Source: Hyphomicrobiaceae bacterium (GTDB lineage Bacteria > Pseudomonadota > Alphaproteobacteria > Rhizobiales > Hyphomicrobiaceae). Taken from it: a stretch of 37,397 nucleotides of DNA. The notes beneath the pieces were generated by a model. That model was not told the origin of the DNA. It saw nothing but the letters and a program-made list of their open reading frames with translations, and did no database searches. Positions 26,033-34,705 of this stretch are shown here, piece after piece (the first letter of the stretch is position 1; each line of letters starts with the position of its first letter). A program made the translations under genes and the position numbers. The stretch spans positions 1 through 37,397 of the forward strand of contig JANXWC010000161.1 of the NCBI GenBank assembly GCA_025351355.1. Reading direction: 5' to 3'.

Positions 26033-28203
26033 CAAACATCACCTCTTCCACCGACGCCGATGGCATTACGACGATTACCTGGGACATGCCGGGGCGCAGC
26101 ATGAATGTCATCTCCGCGGACAGCGATCGCGAGTTCAAGGCGGCGTGTCTGGCAGCGATTGCCGATCAAAAGGTAAAGGGCGTAGTGATCACATCGGGCA
26201 AGCCCGCATTCATTGCCGGTGCAGATCTCTCGATGATGGAAGGTATTTCCGCAGGTGCAGGCCTCAGCAAAGAGCAGCAGGCCAAGGCGATCTTCGACTT
26301 CTTCAACGACAACGCCAAGTTCACCCGCAAAGTCGAAAAATCCGGCAAGCCATTCGTCGCGGCGGTCAACGGCACCGCACTCGGCGGCGGCTTCGAAATC
26401 TGCCTGATGTGCCACCATCGCATCGTGGCAGACGATCCGACCATCCAGATCGGGCAGCCGGAAGTGAAGGTCGGCCTGTTGCCCGGCGGCGGCGGCACGC
26501 AGCGCATGCCGCGTCTGATGGGCGCGCTGGGGGCGCTGCCCTTACTGGTGGAAGGCAAATCGCTCGATCCGAAGGCGGCGCTGAAGGCCGGCCTCGTGCA
26601 CAAGGTCGTGCCGGCGGCCGATCTGATCAAGGAAGCCAAGGCCTATATTCTCGGTGGCGGCGCCGCGGTGCAGCCGTGGGACGAGAAGGGCTACAAGGTG
26701 CCGGGAGGCACCGCCTACGATGGCGCCGCGCGGCAGGTGTTTCCGGCCGGCAATGCGATGCTGCACGCCAAAACCATGGGCAATTATCCCGCACCGCAAG
26801 CCATCATGTCCTGCGTCTACGAAGGCCTGCTCGTGCCGATCGATGCAGCATTACGCATCGAAGCCCGCTATATGGCGGAGCTGATGATGAACCCGGCGTC
26901 GCGCAACATGATCCGCTCGCTGTTCATCAACATGCAACGCGCCGCCAAGCTGGCGTCGCGGCCGAAGGATTTCCCAGCAGCCAAGCTCAAGAAAATAGCC
27001 GTGCTCGGCGCGGGCATGATGGGCGCGGGTATCGCCTACGTTTCGGCGCAAGCCGGCCTCGACGTGGTGCTGATCGACAGCACGGATGCCGCCGCACAGA
27101 AAGGCAAGGCCTACTCTGAGAAGCTGCTCGATGCAGCCATCGCCAAGGGGCGCTCCACGGCGGAGAAGAAGGCGGCGCTGCTGGGGCGCATCACGGCGAC
27201 CACGTCGTACGCCGGATTGGCTGATTGCGATCTGGTCATTGAAGCGGTGTTCGAGGACCGCGCCATCAAAGCGGATGTGACGAAGAAAGCCGAGGCCGTG
27301 CTGCCCAAGGGAGCGGTGTTCGGCTCCAACACCTCGACATTGCCGATCACGGGACTTGCCGAAGCCTCGCGCGACGCCACCAAATTCATCGGCGTGCACT
27401 TCTTCTCGCCGGTCGACAAAATGCAATTGGTCGAGATCATCCGCGGTAAAGCCACGTCTGATGCCACGCTCGCCACCGCCATGGACTACGTCAAACGCAT
27501 CCGCAAAACCCCCGTCGTCGTCAACGACAGCCGTGGATTTTACACCAGCCGCGTGTTCGGCACGTATACCCGCGAGGGCATCTTGATGCTCGCCGAGGGC
27601 ATCACTCCCGCGCTGATCGAGAATGCCGGCCGCATGACCGGCATGCCCATGGCACCCCTCGCGCTCGGCGACGAGGTGGCGATCGACCTGATGTACAAAG
27701 TGGGCATGCAGACCCGCAAAGATCTGGGTGACAGCTACCGGACATCCCCCGCCGACGGAATTATCGAGAAGATGGTCAACGAGTTCGGTCGCGTCGGCAA
27801 GAAGGCCGGCAAAGGGTTCTATGAGTATCCCGAGGGCGAGAAAAAGCGACTGTGGTCGGGGCTGGCAAAACTGGCCAAGCCGATGGCCGAACAGCCTGCG
27901 GTCGAGGACCTCAAAACGCGCTTCCTGTTCATCCAGGCCCTGGAGGCGGCGCGGTGCTACGAGGAAAAGGTTGTAACCGCGCCTGAGGATGCCGACATCG
28001 GCGCGATACTCGGCTGGGGTTTCGCGCCCTGGAGCGGCGGACCATTGTCGCTGATCGACACGGTGGGCCCGGCCGAGTTTGTCCGGCAGTGTGACCTGCT
28101 GGCGCAGCGCTTCGGCCCCCGTTTTAGCCCGCCGGCCCTCTTGCGGCAGATGGCAGCGAGCGGCAAACGTTTCTATGACCAGCCCGGCGCAAAGGCGGCG
28201 TGA
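26029..28203 (+). CDS. Bifunctional enoyl-CoA hydratase/3-hydroxyacyl-CoA dehydrogenase (FadJ/FadB-like)
   Basis: Second and third steps of beta-oxidation on one chain, 724 residues. The N-terminal crotonase domain has the oxyanion hole residues in FIAGADLSMM and NGTALGGGFE, with catalytic Glu123 and Glu145 (E. coli FadB Glu119 and Glu139). The NAD-binding dehydrogenase domain starts at about 323 with KIAVLGAGMMGAGIA, and His457 in GVHFFSPVDKMQLVEII is the catalytic histidine. A C-terminal helical domain follows (NDSRGFYTSRVFGTY). Length and domain order fit the FadJ/FadB alpha subunit. It forms an operon with the thiolase and the unknown membrane gene. Activity on branched terpenoid acyl-CoAs is possible but not shown. 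Confidence 0.92.
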   Translation: MTNITSSTDADGITTITWDMPGRSMNVISADSDREFKAACLAAIADQKVKGVVITSGKPAFIAGADLSMMEGISAGAGLSKEQQAKAIFDFFNDNAKFTRKVEKSGKPFVAAVNGTALGGGFEICLMCHHRIVADDPTIQIGQPEVKVGLLPGGGGTQRMPRLMGALGALPLLVEGKSLDPKAALKAGLVHKVVPAADLIKEAKAYILGGGAAVQPWDEKGYKVPGGTAYDGAARQVFPAGNAMLHAKTMGNYPAPQAIMSCVYEGLLVPIDAALRIEARYMAELMMNPASRNMIRSLFINMQRAAKLASRPKDFPAAKLKKIAVLGAGMMGAGIAYVSAQAGLDVVLIDSTDAAAQKGKAYSEKLLDAAIAKGRSTAEKKAALLGRITATTSYAGLADCDLVIEAVFEDRAIKADVTKKAEAVLPKGAVFGSNTSTLPITGLAEASRDATKFIGVHFFSPVDKMQLVEIIRGKATSDATLATAMDYVKRIRKTPVVVNDSRGFYTSRVFGTYTREGILMLAEGITPALIENAGRMTGMPMAPLALGDEVAIDLMYKVGMQTRKDLGDSYRTSPADGIIEKMVNEFGRVGKKAGKGFYEYPEGEKKRLWSGLAKLAKPMAEQPAVEDLKTRFLFIQALEAARCYEEKVVTAPEDADIGAILGWGFAPWSGGPLSLIDTVGPAEFVRQCDLLAQRFGPRFSPPALLRQMAASGKRFYDQPGAKAA

Positions 28204-28324
28204 TCTGCATGACTTTTGCAATTTGGATCACGCCATCGTCCGATTGCGGGTGAAACATCCGAGCAACTTGATGTTTCAACCTTGACACCAGGACAACTCT
28301 AGCGCTTTTTTGGCCACACGCACC

Positions 28325-28349
28325 TTCCCTTCGCAACAGCGAAAGGGAA
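28325..28349 (+). promoter_or_regulatory. Strong hairpin in the infC leader
   Basis: TTCCCTTCGC at 28325-28334 pairs with GCGAAAGGGAA at 28339-28349 (one bulged A) across an AACA loop. It lies 45 bases before the infC start. There is no T-run directly after it, so it is not a standard terminator; a regulatory leader structure is possible. Confidence 0.45.
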
Positions 28350-28381
28350 CGGGCATGCTATGAAGCCCTGCAACAACTGAT

Positions 28382-28396
28382 GGAGAATGCAAAATA
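28382..28396 (+). promoter_or_regulatory. infC ribosome binding site and ATA start codon
   Basis: GGAG at 28382-28385 is followed after 8 bases by ATA at 28394-28396. In contrast the first in-frame ATG (28406) is 20 bases from that GGAG. Starting at ATA gives Met-Arg-Arg-Pro at the N-terminus, the usual beginning of alphaproteobacterial IF-3. infC is known for rare AUU/AUA/AUC-type starts that let IF-3 repress its own translation. Confidence 0.65.
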
Positions 28397-28933
28397 CGCC
28401 GTCCAATGAAAGCCGCGCCTGAGCGCGAACCATCCGGCCCGCGGATCAACGAACATATCCGCGTGCGTGAAATCCGCCTGATTGATGAAACGGGCACCAA
28501 CGTCGGCGTCGTCACGACGATCGATGCACGTGTCAAAGCGCATGATCTGGGCCTCGACCTCGTCGAGATATCGCCAGACGCAGCCCCGCCCGTTTGCAAA
28601 ATAATGGACTACGGTAAATTCAAATTCCAAGAACAAAAGAAGCTGGCGGAAGCCCGCAAACGCCAGAAGATTGTCGAGTTGAAAGAGATCAAGATGCGCC
28701 CCGGCATCGATGATCATGACTATGACGTCAAGATGCGTTCGGTGAAACGCTTCTTCGAAGAGGGCGACAAGGTCAAGATCACGCTGCGTTTCAAGGGCCG
28801 TGAGATGGCACATACGTCGCTGGGCATGGATGTGCTGAAGCGCGTCAAAGCCGACGTTGAAACGATCGCCAAGGTCGAGTCGGAGCCGCGCTTCGAGGGC
28901 CGCCAGATGATTATGATTTTGGCTCCCAAATAA
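28394..28933 (+). CDS. infC: Translation initiation factor IF-3
   Basis: Binds the 30S subunit, prevents 50S joining and checks initiator tRNA and start-codon pairing. The product is 179 residues from the ATA start at 28394, or 175 from the ATG at 28406. The N domain reads [20 protein letters not shown], the linker is basic and Lys-rich ([18 protein letters not shown]), and the C domain has [20 protein letters not shown] and [13 protein letters not shown]. All are standard IF-3 signatures. The ATA start is supported by a well-spaced GGAG and by the Arg-Arg-Pro that follows. rpmI and rplT do not follow; the stop codon directly abuts the convergent MarR gene stop. Confidence 0.93.
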   Translation: MRRPMKAAPEREPSGPRINEHIRVREIRLIDETGTNVGVVTTIDARVKAHDLGLDLVEISPDAAPPVCKIMDYGKFKFQEQKKLAEARKRQKIVELKEIKMRPGIDDHDYDVKMRSVKRFFEEGDKVKITLRFKGREMAHTSLGMDVLKRVKADVETIAKVESEPRFEGRQMIMILAPK

Positions 28934-29404
28934 TCAGCTGTCGCTGTCGGGCGCTTGCAACGAGCGCTCGACGCGCGCCAGCAATTCAAACAATTGTGAC
29001 GCCTCCTCAGCGTCAAGTGATTGGGTCACCCGTGCTTCATGCGCGGTGACGGCCGCCCGCGCCTTGCCCAAAAGTTGCGCGCCTTTGTCCGTCAGTTCCA
29101 GCGCATGCGAGCGCCGATCTGTCTGCGCTGGCGCACGACGTGCCAGGCCGCGCCGCTCAAGGTCATCCATCAGCGCCACGAAGTTAGGCTGCATGATGCC
29201 CAGCGCGTCTGCGGCGTCCGATTGTTTGCAACCGGGGTTGATGTCGATCAAGAGCAGCACGCTGAATTGCGCCGGCCTTAGCCCGAGTGGCTCGAATGCG
29301 GCAATGAAATCGGCGAACACAGCAATTTGCGCTCGCCGCAGTGCGTAACCGAGCAAGTGCGGTAGGGGTCCGAGATCGAGCTTGGCGCGTGTCGGCCTTT
29401 TCAT
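28934..29404 (-). CDS. MarR family transcriptional regulator
   Basis: A 156-residue winged-helix repressor. The recognition region KQSDAADALGIMQPNFVALM, followed by DDLERRGLARRAPAQTDRRS (the wing) and HALELTDKGAQLL, is the typical MarR pattern, flanked by dimerisation helices. The effector is not predictable. It reads leftwards with its stop codon touching that of infC. It lies 110 bases after the end of the binding-protein gene on the same strand, so it may be co-transcribed with it, and is a candidate for binding the inverted repeats at 30738-30903. Confidence 0.88.
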   Translation of the reverse strand: MKRPTRAKLDLGPLPHLLGYALRRAQIAVFADFIAAFEPLGLRPAQFSVLLLIDINPGCKQSDAADALGIMQPNFVALMDDLERRGLARRAPAQTDRRSHALELTDKGAQLLGKARAAVTAHEARVTQSLDAEEASQLFELLARVERSLQAPDSDS

Positions 29405-29513
29405 GTCTTTTCGTTATGTGTTGGCGCGCCCACCAGGGCGCGCTCAGTACTCTGGCCGTTAGAGGCGCTCAACTCACGCGGGCGGACGGACTTGCAAATG
29501 TTCGCCCCGCCGT

Positions 29514-30674
29514 TTACTTGACCACCTCGAAATTTCCGTTTCTGACGGTCAACAGCACGCGGGCTCGATCATCGACGCCATAACGATCGGTCGCGGTGAT
29601 GTTGTAGACGCCCTGGCTGGTGGCGATTTCTTTCTCCGTCAGCAGCGCCGCACGCAGCGCCTCGCGGAATTCCTGCGTACCCGGCTTGGCAGTCTTAAGC
29701 GCCACGGGGACGATCCGCTCCATCAGTTTGACCGCATCGTTAAGATGGGCGCCGAATTGCGTGCGGCTGTCTTTGCCATATCTGGCTTCGTACGCAGTCA
29801 CGTAGGCCAGCCCGGGTACCTTTGTCAGCGCGGCGTCCGGCTGGGTTTCCGGCGACATGACCGGCCCCGAGGCCATAATGACGCCCTCCGCTGCCGCGCC
29901 GGCGATGCGGATGAAATCTTTCGAGGCCGCGCCGTGCGTCTGATAGATCAGCCCGGTAAACCCGCGCTCGCGCAGCGCCAGCTGTGGCAATGCCGCGCCC
30001 GTTCCAGATCCCGCCACAAGTACTGCATCCGGCACCGCCGCAACGAGTTTTAACGACTGCGCCGCAACCGACGTGTCGGCACGCGCGTAGCGCTCCTCCG
30101 CCACCAGTTTCAAGCCCATCGGCTCAGCGATGTCCTTGAACGACTTCAGCCACAGATCACCCCAGCTATCCGCGAAGCCGATCATGCCAACGGTTTTGAC
30201 TTTGTTGGCCGCCATGTGATCGAACAACGCCTTGGCCATCAGCCCGACCGGTTGCGGCATGATCACGGTCCACTTTTCGCGACCGGGCAAAATCGGGATC
30301 GGCCCCATGCCGAAATGCGGGATGCCCACTTCCATGGCCACGTTCGCCACCGCCATCGTCGGCGGCGTGTTGGATGACCCGAAGATAACGTCGACTTTGT
30401 ATTCGCTGATAAAACGGCGCGCATTGGTCGTGGCCGTCGTTGGGTCCGCCGCATCGTCGAGCACGATGTATTTGACCGGCACACCACCCAACGAGTCCGG
30501 CATCAGCGCAACGCTGTTCTTGATGGGAATGCCGAGTGCCGCCGCCGGGCCTGTCAGGGCCGCAGTGACGCCAATCCGGATCTCCGCCCGTGGCTCCTGT
30601 GCGATCGCTGTGTCGCATCGCGAAGCCATCAATGCGACGGCTGCGAACCCTAGCAACGTCTGCCGTAAAATCAT
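29514..30674 (-). CDS. Periplasmic branched-chain-amino-acid-type substrate-binding protein (LivK/PBP1-like), orphan
   Basis: Solute receptor of an ABC importer, 386 residues. A signal peptide occupies residues 1-25 (ending AIAQ), and the mature start EIRIGVTAALTGPAAALGIP is the hallmark of Leu/Ile/Val-type binding proteins, as are FGSSNTPPTMAVANVAMEVG and QTHGAASKDFIRIAG. Such proteins in alphaproteobacteria often bind aromatic or short fatty acids rather than amino acids. No permease or ATPase genes are nearby. GGGAGG sits just before the ATG at 30672-30674. The gene is divergent from the MaoC-like gene across the region with two inverted repeats, which may control both. Confidence 0.9.
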   Translation of the reverse strand: MILRQTLLGFAAVALMASRCDTAIAQEPRAEIRIGVTAALTGPAAALGIPIKNSVALMPDSLGGVPVKYIVLDDAADPTTATTNARRFISEYKVDVIFGSSNTPPTMAVANVAMEVGIPHFGMGPIPILPGREKWTVIMPQPVGLMAKALFDHMAANKVKTVGMIGFADSWGDLWLKSFKDIAEPMGLKLVAEERYARADTSVAAQSLKLVAAVPDAVLVAGSGTGAALPQLALRERGFTGLIYQTHGAASKDFIRIAGAAAEGVIMASGPVMSPETQPDAALTKVPGLAYVTAYEARYGKDSRTQFGAHLNDAVKLMERIVPVALKTAKPGTQEFREALRAALLTEKEIATSQGVYNITATDRYGVDDRARVLLTVRNGNFEVVK

Positions 30675-30737
30675 CGTCGTCCTCCCGAGACACGTGGCGC
30701 CTTTTAGCTTGCACCGTCGGGTTATAAGCTGAAATCA

Positions 30738-30815
30738 TCTAGTGTGATGATTTGTAAATTCGTCGGATGATGCGGCTGGCACCAAAACGAATTTACAAAT
30801 CTGGATCACACTAGA
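30738..30815. promoter_or_regulatory. Long inverted repeat I upstream of the binding-protein gene
   Basis: The left arm (30738-30763) reads TCTAGTGTGAT then GATTTGTAAATTCGT; the right arm (30787-30815) is its complement with three extra bases between the two blocks. The loop is 23 bases. Within each arm ATTTGTAAAT is nearly palindromic by itself. The site starts 64 bases upstream of the binding-protein ATG, where a repressor operator or activator site would be expected. Confidence 0.6.
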
Positions 30816-30828
30816 ATCATTGACTTTT

Positions 30829-30903
30829 CTAGTGTCCTTGTCGAACGCGAAGTTCGAAAACAGCTGCCGGATAATCGGACGAACTTCGCGATCTGGACAC
30901 GAG
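30829..30903. promoter_or_regulatory. Long inverted repeat II upstream of the MaoC-like gene
   Basis: The left arm has CTAGTGTCC at 30829-30837 and CGCGAAGTTCG at 30846-30856; the right arm has the complements CGAACTTCGCG at 30880-30890 and GGACACGAG at 30895-30903. The left arm also contains a smaller palindrome TCGAAC-GCGAA-GTTCGA (30841-30857). Both this and repeat I place a CTxGTGT block outside and a different inner half-site inside. It ends 39 bases before the MaoC-like start. Confidence 0.6.
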
Positions 30904-30942
30904 CTTCGAAATACGGATCAACCTTGGCCGGGACCTGACGCC

Positions 30943-31749
30943 ATGACAGCCGCAAGCGCCACCTACACCGTCGAGGCCTACAACCTGTCACAGGCATCGG
31001 AAAACAAGATCCACGACGATACGGTCGCCCAGAAGCTCGGCTTCACCGGCGGGCTGGTGCCCGGCGTCGAGGTGTTCGCCTACATGACCCACCCCGTGGT
31101 CGCGAAATGGGGCCGCGCATGGCTTGAGCGCGGGCAGATGCAGGCACGCTTTCTGAAACCGCTCTATGACGGTCGCATGGCCGAAGTTTCAGCCGACCCA
31201 GGCGATGCGCGCGACACACTCGCGCTTACTCTCGAGAGCGACGCCGTGCGCTGTGCTTCGGGCACGGCAAGCCTCCCTGCCCCCAGCACGCCGCCGGCAC
31301 TGGCCGCCTACCCGGCCACACTCCCACCCACCCAGCGTCCGCCCGCAGACGACGAGAGCCTCGCCGTCGGTCGATATTTGGCAACCAAACCGGCCCCGCT
31401 TACGCCGGAGCGACATCTGCATTACCTGCGCGACGTGCGCGAGCGCCATCCCATCTACGCCGACGAGGGCCTTGCTCATCCCGGCCTCCTGTTACGCTTG
31501 TGCAATTCACTACTGGTCGAAAATGTCGTCCTGGCGCCGTGGATTCATACCGCCAGCACAGTGCAGAATTTTGCGTTGGCTCGTGTCGGCGACGACCTAA
31601 GCGCCCGCGGCAAAGTGGTGCGCAACTACGAACACAAAGGCCACCGTATCGTTGAACTGGACGCGGTCGTCATCGCCAATGGTCAATCAATTCTCGCACA
31701 CGTGCATCACACGGCCATCTACCAACTCAGGCACCTGGCGAACGCCTAG
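30943..31749 (+). CDS. MaoC-like hot-dog fold protein, putative acyl dehydratase
   Basis: A 268-residue protein whose N-terminal NKIHDDTVAQKLGFTGGLVP, followed by GVEVFAYM, resembles the hydratase-2 segment of MaoC/PhaJ enzymes (N-P-x-H-x-D ... G-F ... H-G). A second hot-dog-like half at the C-terminus contains ENVVLAPWIHTASTVQNFAL and AHVHHTAIYQL. The usual catalytic Asp before N-x-x-H reads Glu or Ser here, and the later His-Gly reads Pro-Gly, so classical hydratase activity is doubtful. The ATG at 30943 is preferred over an in-frame ATT/ATG-like start near 30820 because upstream codons run through the inverted repeat. It is divergent from the binding-protein gene. Confidence 0.7.
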   Translation: MTAASATYTVEAYNLSQASENKIHDDTVAQKLGFTGGLVPGVEVFAYMTHPVVAKWGRAWLERGQMQARFLKPLYDGRMAEVSADPGDARDTLALTLESDAVRCASGTASLPAPSTPPALAAYPATLPPTQRPPADDESLAVGRYLATKPAPLTPERHLHYLRDVRERHPIYADEGLAHPGLLLRLCNSLLVENVVLAPWIHTASTVQNFALARVGDDLSARGKVVRNYEHKGHRIVELDAVVIANGQSILAHVHHTAIYQLRHLANA

Positions 31750-31911
31750 CGCCGCATTACCCAGTGCTATTGCGTTTATTTTCAATCTCAACATCCTCGA
31801 GTTGAACACCGCTTGGCTCCCGCCGTGAAGTCAGGCAATAGAGGCGTCCGCCGTGCGTTAAGCGCGGCGATTCTTACCTGCGTGGTTGGCAGCGATTGAG
31901 AGGAACGACCC

Positions 31912-33894
31912 ATGTCCGATATCACCCTCACCATGCCTGATGGCGCCAAGCGACCCATCAAGGCCGGCACCACCGGTGCCGAGGTGGCCAAGGCCATTTC
32001 ACCGTCACTGCTGAAGCGCACCGTCGCGATGGTGCTGAACGGCGCGTTGTCGGATCTTGCCGATCCGATCAGCACCGACGCCAGCATCAAGTTCGTGACG
32101 CGCACCGACCCCGAAGCGCTGGAACTGATCCGGCACGACGCCGCCCACGTCTGCGCCGAAGCCGTGCAGGAACTCTGGCCGGGCACCCAAGTCACCATCG
32201 GTCCGGTAATCGAGAACGGCTGGTTCTACGACTTCGCCAAGGCCGAGCCGTTCACGCCCGACGATCTGCCGAAGATCGAAAAGAAAATGCACGAAATTAT
32301 CGGCCGCAACGCCGCATTCCGCAAGGATGTGTGGAGCCGCGACAAGGCGAAGCAGCACTTCAAGGCCCGCGGCGAAGCGTTCAAGGTCGAACTGATCGAC
32401 GCCATCCCGGCCGGCGAAGACGTCAAGATCTACAGCCAGGGTCAATGGCTCGACCTGTGTCGCGGACCGCACATGGCCTCGACCGGCACGATCGGCAAAG
32501 CGTTCAAGATCGTTCGCTCGTCCGGCAGCTACTGGCGCGGCGACGCCAAGGGCGCGCAACTGCAACGCATCTATGGTGTGGCCTTTGCCGACGAAAAGGA
32601 GCTAGGCGCCTACCTCACCCAAGTTGAGGAAGCGGAAAAGCGCGATCATCGCAAACTCGGCCGCGAGATGGATTTGTTCCACTTCCAGGAAGAGGGACCC
32701 GGCGTTGTCTTCTGGCACGCCAAGGGCTGGACCATTCTGCAGCAGCTGATCGCCTACATGCGCCGCCAGCTCGACGGCGACTACCAGGAAGTGCAGGGAC
32801 CGCAACTGCTCGACAAGTCGTTGTGGGAAACTTCCGGCCACTGGGGCTGGTACGGCGACAACATGTTCGCGGTGAAGTCGGCGACCGCACTGATGAACCC
32901 GCTGGACGACACCGCCGAGCAGCGCGTGTTCGCCTTGAAGCCGATGAATTGCCCCGGCCATGTGCAGATCTTCAAGCATGGGCTCAAGAGTTATCGCGAT
33001 TTGCCGCTGCGGTTGGCGGAGTTCGGCTGCGTGCATCGTTACGAACCCTCGGGCGCGCTGCACGGCCTGATGCGCGTACGCGCCTTCACGCAGGACGACG
33101 CGCACATTTTTTGTACCGAGGAGCAGCTCGAAGCGGAATGCCTGAAGATCAACGATCTCATGATGTCGGTCTATAAGGACTTCGGCTTCGAGGAAGTTGT
33201 CGTCAAGCTCGCGACCCGACCCGAGAAGCGCGTCGGCACCGATGCCATGTGGGACCATGCCGAGGGCATTCTGAAGCGCGTACTGACCAAGATGGCCGCC
33301 GACAGCAATCGCATCAAGACCGGCATCAACGAGGGTGAAGGCACGTTCTACGGCCCCAAATTCGAGTACACCCTGCGCGATGCGATCGGACGCGAGTGGC
33401 AGTGCGGCACGACACAGGTGGACTTCAATCTACCGGAGCGCTTCGGCGCATTCTATATCGACGCCGACGGATCAAAGAAGCAACCGGTGATGGTGCATCG
33501 CGCAATCTGCGGTTCGCTCGAACGGTTCATGGGCATCGTGCTCGAGAACTGCGCGGGCCATCTGCCGTTGTGGCTGGCGCCGACGCAGGCCGTCGTCACC
33601 ACCATCGTCTCGGACGCCGACGACTATGCCAAAGCGGTGCAGGCCAAACTAAAAAAAGCGGGGCTACGTGCCGCGATTGATCTCCGCAACGAGAAGATCA
33701 ACTACAAGGTGCGCGAGCATTCTTTGGCCAAGGTGCCGGTGCTGCTCGTCGTCGGCAAGCGCGAGGCCGATGAAGGCAAGGTATCGGTGCGACGCCTGGG
33801 ATCGCAGGATCAAACCGTGATGACACTGGACGACGCGCTGGCCGCACTCAAGCACGAAGCCTTGCCGCCGGATATTCTGCGCGCCGGTGATTGA
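31912..33894 (+). CDS. thrS: Threonyl-tRNA synthetase
   Basis: Charges tRNA-Thr with threonine; class II synthetase of 660 residues. The domains are TGS (1 to about 60), the editing domain with [16 protein letters not shown] near 73-88, the catalytic core and the anticodon-binding domain (from about 555). The zinc ligands are Cys347 ([13 protein letters not shown]), His398 (TQDDAHIFC) and His529 ([14 protein letters not shown]), matching Cys334, His385 and His511 of the E. coli enzyme. GAGAGGA before the ATG at 31912 is a strong ribosome binding site. The editing domain and zinc site look intact. The gene runs directly into scpB. Confidence 0.97.
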   Translation: MSDITLTMPDGAKRPIKAGTTGAEVAKAISPSLLKRTVAMVLNGALSDLADPISTDASIKFVTRTDPEALELIRHDAAHVCAEAVQELWPGTQVTIGPVIENGWFYDFAKAEPFTPDDLPKIEKKMHEIIGRNAAFRKDVWSRDKAKQHFKARGEAFKVELIDAIPAGEDVKIYSQGQWLDLCRGPHMASTGTIGKAFKIVRSSGSYWRGDAKGAQLQRIYGVAFADEKELGAYLTQVEEAEKRDHRKLGREMDLFHFQEEGPGVVFWHAKGWTILQQLIAYMRRQLDGDYQEVQGPQLLDKSLWETSGHWGWYGDNMFAVKSATALMNPLDDTAEQRVFALKPMNCPGHVQIFKHGLKSYRDLPLRLAEFGCVHRYEPSGALHGLMRVRAFTQDDAHIFCTEEQLEAECLKINDLMMSVYKDFGFEEVVVKLATRPEKRVGTDAMWDHAEGILKRVLTKMAADSNRIKTGINEGEGTFYGPKFEYTLRDAIGREWQCGTTQVDFNLPERFGAFYIDADGSKKQPVMVHRAICGSLERFMGIVLENCAGHLPLWLAPTQAVVTTIVSDADDYAKAVQAKLKKAGLRAAIDLRNEKINYKVREHSLAKVPVLLVVGKREADEGKVSVRRLGSQDQTVMTLDDALAALKHEALPPDILRAGD

Positions 33895-33905
33895 GTGCGT
33901 GAGTT

Positions 33906-33910
33906 GGGAG
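33906..33910 (+). promoter_or_regulatory. Ribosome binding site that sets the scpB start
   Basis: GGGAG at 33906-33910 lies 6 bases before GTG 33917-33919. Other in-frame starts (near 33887, overlapping thrS, and ATG 33956) have no such site. Confidence 0.6.
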
Positions 33911-33916
33911 ATAGCC

Positions 33917-34705
33917 GTGACGACTGGCAAAAAGCAAGACGGTCTGCCTCCGCAGATGAGCGAGGTCACCGTTGCGTCCAACGTCACGCATCTGCCAACC
34001 GCGTCACTGATCCACAACCCGGAACGACGCGACAAACTCCGCGTCGTCGAGGCATTGTTGTTCGCCGCGTCCGAGCCGCTGGATGAAGCGACCCTGGCGC
34101 GCCATGCCGGCGGGGTAGATGCGATCGCGGGCCTGTTGGAAGAACTTAGATCGCTCTATGCCTCGCGCGGTATCAATCTCGTGCGCGTCGCCGGCAAGTG
34201 GGCGTTTCGCACCGCCGAGGACTTGTCCTACCTGCTCGAACGCCACGCCAAGGAAGAGCGAAAACTTTCCCGCGCCGCGATGGAGACGATGGCCATCATC
34301 GCCTATCACCAACCGGTGACGCGTGCGGAGATCGAGGAGATCCGCGGCGTCGCGACCTCCTCGGGCACGCTGGATGTGCTGATGGAAACCGGCTGGATCA
34401 GGCCCCGCGGACGCCGGCGCGCTCCAGGCCGCCCGATCACCTACGGCACGTCACCGCGCTTCCTTGAGCACTTCAGCCTCGACCAGATCCGCGACCTGCC
34501 GGGGCTCGCCGATCTCAAGGCCGCCGGCCTGCTCGACAGCACCTTGCCGCCCGACTTTACGATGCCGGAACCAACCGACGTCGCAGCCCTGATGCCCGAC
34601 GAGTTGCCGCTGGATGCCAACGAAGAACCCGAGTTGGATCTGGGCGCGGCGGACGCTGAGACCGAAACTCCGACGCCGGATGGCGACGGCGCGACCCGGT
34701 TGTAG
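33917..34705 (+). CDS. scpB: Segregation and condensation protein B
   Basis: Winged-helix kleisin-associated subunit of the SMC-ScpAB condensin, which compacts and helps segregate the chromosome. The 262-residue product carries the family core: RVVEALLFAASEPLDEATLA, INLVRVAGKWAFRTA, SRAAMETMAIIAYHQPVTRA and EIEEIRGV, then RPITYGTSPRFLEHFSL. A long acidic C-terminal tail (EEPELDLGAADAETETPTPD) is common in alphaproteobacteria. The GTG at 33917 is chosen for its well-placed GGGAG. scpB starts 22 bases after thrS and is likely co-transcribed with it; scpA is not in the window. Confidence 0.92.
   Translation: MTTGKKQDGLPPQMSEVTVASNVTHLPTASLIHNPERRDKLRVVEALLFAASEPLDEATLARHAGGVDAIAGLLEELRSLYASRGINLVRVAGKWAFRTAEDLSYLLERHAKEERKLSRAAMETMAIIAYHQPVTRAEIEEIRGVATSSGTLDVLMETGWIRPRGRRRAPGRPITYGTSPRFLEHFSLDQIRDLPGLADLKAAGLLDSTLPPDFTMPEPTDVAALMPDELPLDANEEPELDLGAADAETETPTPDGDGATRL

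Noticed and set aside
26851-28221. Open frame of about 456 codons on the minus strand, antisense to the fadJ-like gene
   Set aside because: Mirror of a high-GC coding gene with strong codon bias; no recognisable domains.
28282-28310. Promoter for infC beginning with TTGACA at 28282-28287
   Set aside because: No acceptable -10 sequence lies at the expected spacing.
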